Below are positions 49,243 to 60,989 of a stretch of 64,000 nucleotides of DNA, piece by piece. Source of the stretch: Stramonita haemastoma (lineage: Eukaryota > Mollusca > Gastropoda > Neogastropoda > Muricidae); contig CM060318.1 of NCBI GenBank assembly GCA_030674155.1, forward strand, positions 80,831,358 through 80,895,357, read 5' to 3'. Positions within the stretch are counted from its first letter, which is position 1. Each line of letters begins with the position of its first letter. Under the pieces are notes generated by a model. It saw nothing but the letters and a program-made list of their open reading frames with translations, made no database searches and was not told where the DNA came from. A program made the translations under genes and the position numbers.

Positions 49243-49299
49243 AACAGCAACCATAAAATTCCTCCACCTTTTTTTCCCGTCGAACATACACAATTACAA

Positions 49300-49532
49300 A
49301 CACGCGCGCGCCGCGCGCGACGCACACACACACACACACACAACACTCGCGCACAACCACACTCAGCACACACTCGCGCACACCCACACACTCGCACGCC
49401 ACACGCACAAGCCACACTTGGACACACAATCACACATTTGCACACACACAATTAGCACACACACAATTCGCACACACACACGCACACACACACACAAACA
49501 CAAACACATACCACCCCGCGCGCCCAAACACT
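49300..49532. repeat. (CA)n / CGCGCG microsatellite
   Basis: CA repeats with CGCGCGC clusters, CACTCGCGCAC units and ACACAATT variants. Confidence 0.9.
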
Positions 49533-49820
49533 GATATAAAGGCATGTACACACGTGCCCCTAGATTTGTCTCCATACCTTTTTCTCTATTATGCAGCTTT
49601 TAATTTTAAACACACCACACACACACACAACACACACACGCGATTCCCGATTTAATTCTTTAACCCCTGTTGGGGCATGGAGGATTTCTGTTAACAAACC
49701 GACATGATTTGCCTTTACTAAAGCATTTACAACACTTCAAGTGACAGAAATAAAAAGCTTTTTTAACAATGTCATGCAATTTTGTTCTTGACTATAAATT
49801 GTGCTAAGTTTGTCACTTTG
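49533..49820. other. Unassigned
   Basis: This is ordinary-complexity sequence, AT-rich, following a short CA remnant at 49608-49640. Confidence 0.3.
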
Positions 49821-50230
49821 TCAAAATAAATTACAAAACGCGTACATGGATCCTGGATACAGATATTCCTGAGGTAGGATAGTCTTCCCAGGCTCCGAAA
49901 CATTTTGGCATTTCATTATAATGTGAAACCCATCGCCTGTGGTTTGCATGTTACATTGTTTACAAAGACGATTTTCGCGTTGAATGCCTTTAATTCGTCC
50001 TGTTTCAATAGGCGATGAATGGTTAATACACTTGAATCTAAATAATGAAATCATATTGTTAAATAGCAAAACACTAATGTGCTTTACATTTTAAAATATT
50101 TTTTGTAATTACGATCGAATGTACATTACGTTTTTGCGACTCTTCTGACCACGACTTTACAAAATTATCCGTTAATGCCTTTAAGACATTACAACATAAG
50201 CTATCTGCGCTTACAAAAGTCTTTCCCAAA
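49821..50230 (-). pseudogene. LINE ORF2 C-terminal fragment (zinc knuckle)
   Basis: The minus-strand frame 49821-50069 reads SSPIETGRIKGIQRENRLCKQCN, then GDGFHIIMKC, the CCHC-type pattern that closes many LINE ORF2 proteins (IETGR...R.C..C......H....C). The end, YLYPGSMYAFCNLF, then a stop, fits the usual family C-terminus. Upstream to about 50230 the sequence is out of frame (FVKSWSEES can be read). No RT domain remains. Confidence 0.65.
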
Positions 50231-50559
50231 CACAGCCAACTGTTTCTCTTTAAATCTTGTGAATTTTCTTAATCCATTTTGAGCAATAAACTATGTAAAT
50301 CATACAGTATAGTACATAATACCATAATCCATTCTGAGCAATAAACTATGTAAATCATATAGTAATACATACCATTTTGTTGAATTTTCGTCAGAATTGT
50401 CAGTAATATTAGACCAAAATCTGATCAATCTTGCACCATTTAGAGCAAAATATAGGGTATATTCCAGTTTAACAACATAAGATTAATCATTGTGCTCCAT
50501 TTTAAGTCTGAAGAGTGATTTCGGTACTATCTGCGGCTCCCCTAAGCTCCCTGCAACGC
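50231..50559. other. Unassigned with a local duplication
   Basis: GAGCAATAAACTATGTAAAT occurs at about 50281 and again at about 50336, a 55-base tandem duplication. The rest is AT-rich. Confidence 0.5.
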
Positions 50560-50564
50560 CTATG

Positions 50565-50787
50565 CGTATGGAGAAAATCCTGGCTGTCGTTTCGATCTTA
50601 ATGCTTTTACGAAAGACAACCAGTTCCACGGCCAACATGATATTTTTCCAAGAACTATGTACGTCTTATCCGTCCCACACCAGCGTTTTCACAGACGGGT
50701 CCAAGTCGGAGGAGGGGATGGCCAGCGCCGCCTACTGTCCCACCATCAAGGAATCTTCCTAAGCACCTGCCTTAGGATGCCTCAGTG
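50565..50787 (+). pseudogene. LINE RNase H fragment
   Basis: The frame ending at 50762 contains SYPSHTSVFTDGSKSEEG, with FTDGSK at 50688-50705. This matches the first catalytic Asp motif of the RNase H domain that follows the RT in I/Jockey-type LINEs (YTDGSK). In another frame DLNAFTKDN precedes it and LP-stop-DASV follows, both expected neighbours in such domains, so there are at least two frameshifts and a stop. The similarity ends where the 3-kb repeat begins. Confidence 0.65.
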
Positions 50788-53757
50788 CGCGGAAAAATAC
50801 AGGTTAAGTGCGGATAAGTGCGTGGACCAAGACTAGGTCTCCAAGGTGGTAGCAATTATTTTGGCGCATGCATGAGCATTGTCACCGAAAGTCTTTGGAT
50901 CGCTAAGTCGGATGGGTTTTTGTCATTCAGTTTAAAATGGTAGAGCAAGGTCAAAACTATGCATTGAATCCTGTGTAATAAAGCAGAGCTTGGAGGCTGT
51001 ATTATTGAAGTAACAAAGGTTTTTGTTGTATGTTTGAAAAAAAACTCATTGGTCTACAAGGGAGGGGGGGAGGCAATAGCTCAAAGCTGGAGCTAACTTC
51101 CAAGAGCAAATTTGATAACTTTGAACTCGAGCTGCTATGAAACAGAAACATGTAGCGAAATTTGACGTAAGTGGTGCCTAACACCTGAGCCAAATGAAAT
51201 GAGAAACGGGAGGTAGTCGTGGTGGTGGTGGTGGCGGCGGCGATATACACTGGAGGTGAATTGAGAACAGATAAAGGGTAAATAGATGTCAGTCAAAATC
51301 GGTCAAAATTTTTATTTCCAGATAGTACATTAAGCAGTAAATTTACTTTTTTTCATCAAGCCATCTATCTAGCGACCTCCCCCCCCAAAAAAAACAAAAA
51401 AAATCCGCAACAAAAAAACACCCCAAAACCATTTAAACAACAAAAAGAAAGCAGCAAGCAAACAAGAAATATGCAACCAAGAAAACCCCACGAACAATAT
51501 ATTTAGCGACAACATGGTTACAACTCGTAACAAAAGAAACTCGAAAGGAACTAAAGAGAATCTAATAATAGTAATAATAATGCACCGTAACTTTCACCTA
51601 GGGCTACACACCACACCCACCCACGCTCAACTCCACACGCACACATATGCCCCCCCCCCCCCTACAAAAGCATACATCCCCGCTCGCACAAGCACTTTTT
51701 ATTTGTCTTAGAAAAAAAATTCATTTAAATCGATTATACCAGATTACAATATCATCCATTCTTTTACATTAATACTTTATCCAAAAACTGGAATAAAACG
51801 TAAAAAAAATATCCAATCTTTAGCACTCTAATCTATTTCAAATTAATAAATCATTCATAATGATGATAATAGAAATTTACAATAGTATGATAATCGCCCA
51901 TCACCACTAAAAGCAATTTTTCTTAATCTTTAATAAAAATTTTCATACCACTTGTCACAGCAGACATCTCTGCGTGAAATTCGGGCTGCTGTCCCGGGGG
52001 AGAGCACGTTGCTACAAGTGCAGCGCCAATTTTTTCTCATGGATGGTGTCTAAACACACCCGTGTGGATACTTTTCTTAGAATTTCGTCATCCGCTCCTA
52101 CCGGCGCACAATGGCCTGCTCTTTCAAAAGGCGGAACGGGGTTTTAACGCGTGCGCAAAATGTTCAGCGTGCGTTCGCACACAGGGCCTCGGTTGATGTC
52201 TCGTCCAAATCACAATAACACAAAAGCTGTATATTAAAAAAACCCACATTGAAAAGGACTGGGGAAAGGGGGGTATCAAGGAGGAAGAGAGAAAAAACAG
52301 CCAGTCAATAATGGTACTACCAAGTTTTACAATCCATAACCCCTACTTAAATATTTTAAAAGAATTCAATCGGCTAGACGATCAAACTAAGACTGCCTGA
52401 GAAAATTGTGGTTGTGTGTGCGTGTGCTTCCATTTAGTGGATTTTGGATAAAAACTCGGTTTATTTTATTGTATTAAGTCCCCATGTGAACGCTGTTAGG
52501 AAAATTGTTATCCGTTTCCAATGATAGGTAGATGAATCTTCCAAAGGAAAACTCGTAACATGTGCACATGGTGTGTGCGTGTGTGTGTGTGTCGCGCGCG
52601 GTGCGTGCGTGCGTAAATATATTTTTGGGATGGAGGAGAATCATAGTTGATTTTATAGAAGTGGTACTAAAGGTAATCTGATAATTAAGAGGGGCAAGAT
52701 GATTGAAAACGGGACTTTTTGGCTTCCGGCTTTTTGGGGAGAATTTTCTTTCGTCAGTTGGGAGAAAGGGGTAGCATATTATGGCTAAGTACGTGAGAAC
52801 AGAAAAAAGAGCTTAGGACATAAAAGGTTTTTCACGTGGTTTCATTAGGGGCCAATGACAATCTTTCTTCATTAATTCAACTTGGGTTCTTTTGGAAATA
52901 GACGCAATTTTTCAAAAAAGTTAGCCAAATCTTTCAATGCTGGAAAATTGTAATTAAACATTGGGGAGATGCAAAAAAAAAAAACAAACGTTAACTGTAA
53001 CTTTGGGCTTGTTCCTTTATCAACTTAATTTTTCTTTCGAAAACACCCACAGCCATTTGAAAATAAATAAATATAGGCTGTCAGAAACCGAGGGATTCCA
53101 GAACCGGAAAATTGCCATAAAAAATCAGGGAAGCAAACCATGGCGTATTGGTAGGACGGGTGATTGGGGATTTAAAGGAAACGTCCAAACCATGTGTCAA
53201 AAGCTAGGCACCATTGTGTCTATCTGCCATTGTGTCCACATGCATGCATGCATACAGGCAGTCAAGCCGGCTGACTGACGGCCCTTTTCCAGTTACTAAT
53301 GTTAACTGCTAACATTGACCTTTGCACTTTCATCTAACCTGGCCCAATGTGGACACAAAAGGCAGGTGGTTATCGTGATGCCAGACGTGACACGGAAACC
53401 GTTTTTGTTTGTTGCGTTATGGGTGTGGAGTATGGGGATATTTTAAAGGAAAAGGAAGTTATACAGAAGGGCGGGATGGATAGTTTTACGTGGGAAGAGG
53501 CATAAGAGGAGTTAGAGCCAAGTTGTCCGAGTGTGACAGCAAAAATAGGAAATGGACTTCAGTTTTGGTAGGGGAAATGTTTTAGCAAAATAGATTTAAA
53601 ATATAAAAACTTGGGGTTAAACGGAAATTTTTTGTGTGTGTGTGTGCGCTTGTATTTGTGTGTGTTTGTTGTGTGTGTGTTGTGTGTGTGTGTGTGTTGT
53701 GTGTGTGTGTTGTTGTGTGTTGTGTGAGCAAGCGAGAGCGAGCTTGATAGTATGCAT
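50786..53757 (+). repeat. ~3-kb repeat, copy 2
   Basis: This is the partner of 43992-47040, starting about 6.8 kb downstream of it. It begins GCGGAAAAATACAGG directly after the LINE RNase H fragment and ends AGCTTGATAGTATGCA directly before LINE C-terminal sequence, as if inserted into that LINE. It lacks the 100-base (TA)n-bearing block of copy 1. No coding frame or terminal inverted repeat was found. Confidence 0.9.
53634..53735. repeat. Interrupted (GT)n
   Basis: GT repeats broken by GTTGTG words at the 3' edge of copy 2. Confidence 0.9.
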
Positions 53758-53799
53758 ACGAACTGTATACTCTTGAGACGGGACGGGTGTGATGTTTTG

Positions 53800-54192
53800 G
53801 TGTGGATCCCGGGACTGCAGACTCCCTAAAGATCCTTTTTCGCGATATTCCACCGGACACCATTTTTGACTTCCTGAGAGAATCCGGCTTTTTCCGTCTG
53901 AGTGAAAGTGGTATAGTTGGCCTCTTAAGGAAAGGTTGGTTTAAGAAGTCTGGTTTTGGTTTTCTCATTTTATGCTGTGATGTGGGTTTTCCCACGACGT
54001 GGTGGCCGTCCTGGGCTGACCTTGAGGTTGACCAGGGCGTCGATACAAGGAAGGACAGTAAAGTTGGTTTTATACATAGTACTTTTTTGTATAATTGTAA
54101 TTACACAGTTTTAAATCTTTTTAAATTGACGAGATGACAGCCCTGATATGGCCTGTATGGTTGGCAGGGCTATAAACATGACGGGATTGGAT
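53800..54192 (+). mobile_element. LINE C-terminus and 3' UTR with terminal hairpin
   Basis: The frame from 53802 reads SLKILFRDIPPDTIFDFLRE, then SGFFRL, which resembles the end of RNase H-bearing LINE ORF2 proteins (...I..FLRETG). About 230 bases of 3' UTR follow and end in a 33-nt hairpin (54139-54171) and TATAAAC. The same 3' end occurs at 57861 and, reversed, at 56746. With 50565-50787 it probably formed one LINE before the 3-kb repeat came between them. Confidence 0.55.
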
Positions 54193-54411
54193 TGGAAATC
54201 TGAAGGTGTCAAAAAAACTTTAAATAGCAATTTCTCCAAAATAGTAATTTTAATAACCCGACATTTCACAGCCATTATACAATAATGGAACAATGTTTGA
54301 TAAAAATCAAGGGCTATCAACAGGAATATTGATTTGTGCTTATCCGCTTCAAAGAATTTTTGCTTGTACATTTTTCCTTGCAAAATTTACCGTTTTGACT
54401 ATTCCTAGGTA
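54193..54411. other. Unassigned
   Basis: This is ordinary-complexity AT-rich sequence with nothing recognisable. Confidence 0.3.
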
Positions 54412-54562
54412 CACACACAACACACACACAGACACACACACACACACACACCACACACACACACACACGACACACACACACACAGACACACAACGCACAC
54501 ACACAACACACACAAACGCACACACAACACAACACACAACGCACACAAATTTACACACACCT
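54412..54562. repeat. Interrupted (CA)n array
   Basis: CA repeats with CAGACA, AACGCA and AACACA breaks, similar in style to 47940-48225. Confidence 0.95.
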
Positions 54563-54624
54563 ACCTATATCCGCCCCAATTTTCGCTAGCATGGAGCACA
54601 GCAGACAAGCGGAAGTCCTTGTAT

Positions 54625-55142
54625 TTAATCTCTCACGTTCATTCCTTCAGGGTAGTTTGTTCCGAGTTTGTGTTGCCGGTACTTTTCTCTGTGTTCGCGT
54701 GACAGAGCATTGGCTTGTTTGACTTGTCCTATTGCTGTGCATGCTAGGGTGTGGTGTTGGCTATAGTGCTGAGCTACCAATGTGTTTTGTGTTTTGATGT
54801 TTGATCTGTGATGGTAGAATCTGTTATGTAATGTTTAGCCCGTCTCCCCTACATATTGGGTGTTTTGCATTTGCGACAGTCTGTGAGGTATATAACGTTT
54901 GTGAACTGACTTTTTAAGTGGTCTGATTCGGAACTGTTGCTGTGTTCACTGAAAGGAGTGTGTGATGCCGAGATGATTCTGGCAGATACATTTTTTGGCG
55001 ACAAACTTGAAGCATCCTGACAGGTCCAGCATCTTTTGGTAACAGTGAAGGAATTCTGGATGGCACAAGCAGGTTTTTTTTTCAGATTCATGCAGTTTCT
55101 TTCTCCCACAATAGGGGAGAGGGGGCTGCCTTCCTCATGCAA
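54625..55142 (-). pseudogene. Penelope-like element C-terminus with GIY-YIG endonuclease
   Basis: Minus strand: RCWTCQ, then NVIYLTDCRKC (GIY half), then QYVGETG (YIG half, plus-strand 54841-54858), then LHNRFYHHRSNI, and an end YPEGMNVRD and stop at 54625. This order, including the conserved P-G-N near the end, is that of the GIY-YIG domain that follows the reverse transcriptase in Penelope-like retroelements. A one-base shift separates the two halves. A TAA stop stands right after ETG, where related proteins usually have Gln or Arg. No RT domain is present upstream. Confidence 0.7.
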
Positions 55143-56745
55143 TGCTGGCTTGAGTGGATGATGTGGAAATTGTCCTCAAGTCAAGCTGAGGTGTGGATTG
55201 CTGGGGTTGTGGGTCACTATGTATGGGGTTCGCTGCTCTGTGGATCTTTACTTCTTGTAGATAAGTGTATCGTGTCGGGGTGGCTTGAACCTTGACTGCT
55301 GCTTTCAGTTCTAAAATGCTAAAAGAATGTTTATCCTCAATGAGCACCATGGTCAATAAAACTAAAAGAATATATCTTCTACAATCTAATGTGTCGTATA
55401 ACACAAATATCAAATTAATCTTCTATTAAGATTTCAAACATTCTAAAATAACACATGCACATATTTTTTTTATAACCAAATTGTTAAAAAAATGTATGAT
55501 TTGGGGGTGGGGGGTTCTGTTCTGCCCTCTGCTCTTAAGACTGAAGTGAACCTTTTTCCTGGGTTGGTCTTTGGGTAAGGAGGAATGCAGTCAGTTTTGC
55601 TTTTTAATATGGCGATGAAGTACAAATTTGTGATTATCTTGTGAGTGATTATTTCGGCCGTTTTCGATTGATGTATTAGAGTAGGTAGTTTCACACTCGT
55701 GCACCGACTTCGATTTTCACACTCCCGATCTTTTTCACACTCGTGCACCAACATTAAAAAAAATAGACCAATGTTGTCTCCAGGAGGAGTGCACAGGATG
55801 TTGATTGGAAGAGCTGTGACAAACTTTTCCCTTCTATATTTCAGTACACGGCCACTGTGGGCATGCATAATAAATATGGGCTTTTTGATCGCTTTCCTTG
55901 CTGAAGAATACGAATCAAACTGTCTCAAAAGGGTGAGAAATTCATATGGATTACAAGCAATCATCGTTATTAACGAGCAAATACACACAAAAATACCGCA
56001 CACATCTTACAATCACAGACCCAGTGTCGCCCCCTAATGGGATGCATTAAGAATCCCTCTTCCTAGCTATGGCACTCTAATTCAGACAAAAGACAGCAAT
56101 TATTTAATTCGTTACAAAAAATACAACTATTTACTGGAACAGAAAAAACACTCGATATTTCTACCAACTCAATACACCACCATCATCGTGTTTCATGCCA
56201 GGAACAACCCAACCACCATCTTTCTAATCTCTACACAAAACTGTCAAATTTGTCCATCAATATCAACAGGCTTACAATTCTTAAACCTCCACATAAACAT
56301 ACACAGTCATATAATGTTCTAGATATAAATTTCAAAAGCCAATGAAAAAAAGAGGGATACCCCTTATGAATTAAAAACCCCTTCCGCCCTTGCCTCACCA
56401 TCACAGGACACTGTCCACATCTGTCCCACATTTCAGCAAACTAACCCCCCCCCTGAAGTCCAGAACCGCTATAAAGCTAGTAAGTCCTCAAGAATTCACA
56501 ACACACGCTGTTCCACAGGAATGTTATTACAAAAGGAAAAAAACGGGCACAGGTGAAGAAAGTTTACAAGTCCTCTGGCACAAGCACGTCAGTCACAAAA
56601 ATTGTGTTCATTCAACCAACAGGATTCTCGGTCCAAATTACAACCAACAATCAATGAGAATCTTCCTATGATACAGTCGCCCAAACTATCACTGCACCCA
56701 CACAAAGCTAGCATCTAGTCGATGCAATGCAATGATGTTGCTTAT
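55143..56745. other. Unassigned; frames of 177 and 112 codons on opposite strands
   Basis: The minus-strand frame 55470-56003 and the plus-strand frame 55699-56037 overlap and are not simple repeats, but I recognise no domain in either. The short repeat TTCACACTC/GTGCACCAAC occurs twice near 55690-55750. The Penelope-like element may extend a little past 55142. No gene is claimed. Confidence 0.3.
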
Positions 56746-56778
56746 AGCCCCGCCGACCACATAGGCCATACCGGGGCT
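56746..56778 (-). mobile_element. LINE 3'-terminal hairpin, minus-strand copy
   Basis: On the minus strand it reads AGCCCCGGTATGGCCTATGT, then GGTCGGCGGGGCT, followed by ATAAGC. It is the same 33-nt structure as at 54139 and 57861. The upstream AT-rich segment (56779-56860, minus) also resembles the 3' UTR of the 53800 element. Confidence 0.7.
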
Positions 56779-57860
56779 ATAACTTCGTCACATTTTAAAA
56801 CTCGTATTAAAAGTGTACGACTATGTACAATTTAAAACGAAGTATAAAACCAACTCAACTGTCCTTGCTTAGCATCATAGTCACATACCAGCAAAAGAAC
56901 TGCCAACAATGCGTCCAACACTCATAACAGTAAACAATACAACCCCCCCCCCCACCCCGAAGTATAGTTAACTCCTCCGAGGAGTGGTACAAGAAAGGCA
57001 CATAGCCAAACCACATAGCATTTTAAAAAAAAAAGAAGCAAAACTGGACAACTTAAACGGCACAAAATAACCAGGGGATGTGAACTCCTCCGAGGAGCTT
57101 GCATCCATCTAACGCTCCAGCAGATCAAAGAAAACTCCCATCCTCCTTCCAACACAAATTCTGTCACATATCCAATCTCACTAACTCCCAAGTCCGATAT
57201 TTGAATACGATCATGGGGTCCACACACAACACTAATATCACTGCTAAATCTTCAACAGGAACCCCCCCCCCCCAAGCCCCATTACCAAACGTTAAAAAAA
57301 ATGTGCACAGGCACCCACCTTCACCAAAACAAAATAAATGATTTTTTTTCTGATAATTTAATCGTTAGCAATCAACCGTTTCAATTTCAACAGCAGGCAA
57401 CCGTTTCAATGTCTTCCCCCCTAAAACAACTAGAGATGTCATAATTTTAGCGACGACTCCAAAACGAACTAAAGACGTCTTAATCACTGTGACACCCAGA
57501 CAACCACTTCCACTTCCATTGTCCTTCAGGTTTGTTCGAGCGGGCCATAGGAGTGACCTTGTCAGGAATTGATTGATGCACATAGCAGGCCAGTGGATAT
57601 GTCGGTGTTGCGAGCTGCTTCAATTTTCTGCAAATCTTTTACATTTCCCCTTGTGAAGAATTTCACGCGACACCATTTTCAGCACGGGATCTGGCAAGAC
57701 TCCATTCTAATTCCTGGCTGCTCTTTCAGTTCAGGAGTCGCAGAAACGGCCACACCTCTGAAAATAAAGCAGCAGCCATCAGCCGAGTTGATTTTAAAAC
57801 CCCGTTTTAAACTGAATAAAGTTGGACTGTTTTAATCTGATATTAGTCTTACAAGGTGAC
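56779..57860. other. Mostly unassigned; likely LINE 3' UTR remnants at both ends
   Basis: It contains C runs at 56941 and 57261 and two copies of AACTCCTCCGAGGAG (about 56970 and 57082), a 6-bp-stem palindrome. It also has CAACCGTTTCAAT twice (57376, 57398). 57640-57860 probably belongs to the LINE whose tail is at 57861. No domain is readable. Confidence 0.35.
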
Positions 57861-57893
57861 AGCCCCGATATGACCTTTGTGGTCGGCTGGGCT
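57861..57893 (+). mobile_element. LINE 3'-terminal hairpin, plus-strand copy
   Basis: AGCCCCGATATGACC, loop TTTGT, GGTC, then GGCTGGGCT and ATAAAC. The inner stem is GACC/GGTC and the outer stem AGCCC/GGGCT. It is followed by AAAAATTGGATTGGA, also found after the 54139 copy. Confidence 0.75.
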
Positions 57894-58804
57894 ATAAACA
57901 AAAATTGGATTGGACTGATAATTCTAGACAAAGGGATTTAAAATATTTTCACATTTGATAGGTTTTTATTTCATGCGAAAGTTAGTCTACATTTTAAAAA
58001 AAAAGTTAGCTTCTGGGGGTGTGGTTGGCTGCTTTTCTTGTTTTCATAAAGTGCGTATTTCAGGTATTTGCTTATAGTATAACGCATCTTTGTTTCTATG
58101 ATAAATTATGTACCCGCTGGATGAGGTTTGATATCGATGATTGGAACTAAGCTTAAAAATCACCCCTGAGTTGACTATTACGTATAGCTGCATGTCTGGA
58201 GCCAACAATTGTCGCCTTGCTCAATTTTAATATGAAACTAAAAAAAGGGAGGGGAGGGGGGGGGGACACAACTCTCTCCTCCTACTCCTAAAGCATGAAA
58301 TAAAACAGAAGTGATAAACTGAAAACAGACCCCCCCACCCACCAAATAAAAACAACAAAAACAACAAAACGAAAAGATCCAACAATTTAAACAACCAAAC
58401 CCTCACCTAAATCCCTTTAAACATTACCCCCCCTCACCCCCGAAACAACTAAAAAGAAACTGAAACCCCTAACAAGAGATCGAAAACGAGCAATCTAGGT
58501 GACAGTGGTAATGGTGTTCCGGAGATATCTTGGATTCTGACAATGCTCACAAGGAATTGTCGCCTTTGTCCTTCAGTGTTAAAGATAACTGTGACTTCAA
58601 ATGTTAGGGATCTGGGTCTGGAGGTGGCTTGTTTGTCTGATCCTGGTCCTGAAGGTTGGCCTACTTGCTAGACACACAAATTCTGCGGTAGGAGTAAAGG
58701 TGGCCCAGACCTTGCTCGTAGTCCCCTTCATGGAGTACAGGTGACTGTCGCTCTGTTACATGTCTTCAAGCGTTTCGCAACGTCATTCTTTTCAATCCCA
58801 TGTT
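57894..58804. other. Unassigned
   Basis: This is ordinary-complexity sequence with A/C-rich parts at 58300-58450. No gene is supported. Confidence 0.3.
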
Positions 58805-59020
58805 CTGCGGAAGTTTTAATATCATAATTAAAGTTATGCTGATTACATGGAAATTCTACCGGAGCTGGAGCTGTTTTTTCGGTACTGATATCTTCATGGT
58901 TAAAGTTATGTTGATTACATGGTATTTCTACTGAGCTGGTTTTTCGGTACTATGTCTTCATGGTTCAAGTTGTCATGCTGATCACATACCAGTTATACTA
59001 GGGCTGTTTCTTTGGTACTA
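58805..59020 (+). repeat. ~65-75-bp tandem repeat, 3 units
   Basis: Each unit contains GTTAAAGTTATGTTGATTAC, ATGG, a TTCTAC(C)GAGCTGG block and TTTTTCGGTACT. Units start at about 58810, 58885 and 58950, with increasing divergence in the third (CAAGTTGTCATGCTGATCAC). Confidence 0.8.
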
Positions 59021-59880
59021 ATGCCTCAAGCAGGAAGCTTTTCTTCCGTACTAAAGACTGGGGAAACTTCATTTACATCAAGGCTTGAAAAACTTATCTT
59101 ACATCATCAAGACCCGAGGACTTCACTTCGCATCAAGTCACATGTAAGTGCATAATTGTAGAAATAAACAGTTCAGCTTAGTTAAAAACAAGAATAAATT
59201 CTCTATCTAGATCTCATCTCTCTGTCTGGATTCTCTCCTCTCTGTCTTCTCTGTCTTCTGTCTGTGTCTCTGTCCGTCTCTTACTCTCTCTCGTCTCTGT
59301 GTCTGTCTGCCTGCCTGCCTGTCTGTGTTTGCGTGCATTCACATAGTGTATTTGGATATGTGTCTTACAGATTGAATTTACTGAAAAAACGTAAAATGTA
59401 AAGTAACATGGGCTCATCGCGAAAGGGATGACAAATAAGTGAATTGATATACAGTTCATCTAGGCCTTGGGCAGTGAAAACTTTTATGTGAAATGCAACA
59501 TCGCTTCAGTTCTTTCTGTAATTTAATATTTGGGGTTGGGGTCTATTTGGCAGCAACTATAGAGACGTAAGAGGTGACAATTTAAAAGTAGTTTACAGTC
59601 CTTACTATTTTTGAAGCTTAACAAGAAAAGCACATCGGTTTGATTGGGCTTAATGCATCTGACAAAGGTTTGTAAATTTAAATTGAGTGTTTAAATCAAA
59701 TTGATGTGACGTTAGATAATGATAATGTGTCGTTTTACTTACTACCAGCAGTATGTACTATCACTCGAGTACCCAAACCTTCTCTGTTCTGACCCAACCT
59801 CCCTCCCGTTTATAGCTGAAGGGTTTGTTTATTTTCCAGGTGCTGTATGATTCCGGAAAACTATCGTGAATGCTGGACCA
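59021..59880. other. Unassigned
   Basis: This is ordinary-complexity sequence with a TCTCTGTC-rich tract at 59218-59325. No gene is supported. Confidence 0.3.
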
Positions 59881-60300
59881 CAAGAACCTTGCCAGCCTGT
59901 TGTAAAAAGGAGGAAGCGAGCTTGGTTTAGTCATATCACAGCACTATTTTCTTCAGAAGACACTTGGGGGGAAAGACCAAGTACCATATAGAAAAATTCA
60001 ACAGAGAACCTCAAAGAATGAAACACCTAGTTAAGGCACATCTACCCTCAAAAGCTCTTTTCTACAGACTAACATGCAGGGGACAATTAGAAAGGCATCA
60101 GGTGCAGACACGTTGAGCAGAGAAAATCTAAGAATGGATGATCTTTGACATGGACAGTGCTACTCGAGAGAAAACAACTTGGGCCAGCATTGAGAAGACG
60201 GAACCACCACATCCCAGATATAGTCAACGACTGGTACATCAACGGACTGGTGACAGGTATGTGGCCAGCAACAATGGAGTCTTTGTTGGGCGCCACAAAA
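59881..60300 (+). mobile_element. Possible decayed LINE C-terminal region
   Basis: One frame reads KRRKRAWFSHITA, reminiscent of the KRRK-AWFGHV motif near the end of several LINE ORF2 proteins. Further on HHIPDIVNDWYINGL can be read. Stops and frameshifts are frequent, so the assignment is tentative. Confidence 0.3.
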
Positions 60301-60639
60301 TGTTAGAGCAGGTGAGAATCATGTGATGAGTCTCTTAGTGTGTCTCTTAGGGTGTCAATACGTGTTTGTGTTATGCATTTGTCTCCACTTCTGTCCTCTC
60401 GTCTGCTTGACCTTTTGGTTTGTCCATATGTGTATACTGGCATTCTGTTTTTGTTTTTCAGTTAGTTATTTGCATACTATCTGGTCTATCTGTCCTTATG
60501 TCTGGTAGAAACAGGTTGTACCAATGTGGATTCCTACAGAGAACGATAGCTCCAGGAAATTTGAATGCTAACACTCGTATCTCGAGTCCTGGAGGAGGTG
60601 AGGGCAGACTATCCTTATAGTGGTGAGCTAGCAGTCTTG
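60301..60639. other. Unassigned
   Basis: This is ordinary-complexity sequence with CTGTCT/TTGTCC words. Nothing is supported. Confidence 0.3.
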
Positions 60640-60765
60640 TTCAAGATGATTTTTAGTGCCGACTCCACTGCATTCAAAGTCCTCGGGATGACACTGTAAA
60701 CCAAAAAATCAGTGTACAAACACGCATAGAACACCCGTTCAAAGCAGACCAGTCTTTTGGAATAG
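60640..60765 (+). mobile_element. SINE-A, highly diverged fragment
   Basis: AGTGCCGACTCCACT, then AAAGTCCTCGGGATGACACT with GTAAACC, and ACACGCATAGAACA follow SINE-A order. Head and tail are not recognisable. Confidence 0.5.
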
Positions 60766-60989
60766 TGGACCTTTGCATGCTAGTAGGAAAATGTAAAAAC
60801 TAAAATAATGCACATTGGTTTAAGACATTCCTGAAGTCAGAATACAGCTATCTTTATAGTAAGCAGTCTCATAATTTTAGAATGGATAACCTTAAATGTC
60901 TGGATGAGGAGCACAAAAAAACTATTAAAAATTCTACCTATAGATTTTTTTGTCACCAGGATCTTGCACAAGAGCATCGGGACAATGGC

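Noticed and set aside
55470..56003. Minus-strand frame of 177 codons as a host gene
   Set aside because: No recognised domain, overlapping frame on the other strand, and no splice or promoter context. Noted only as an unassigned frame.
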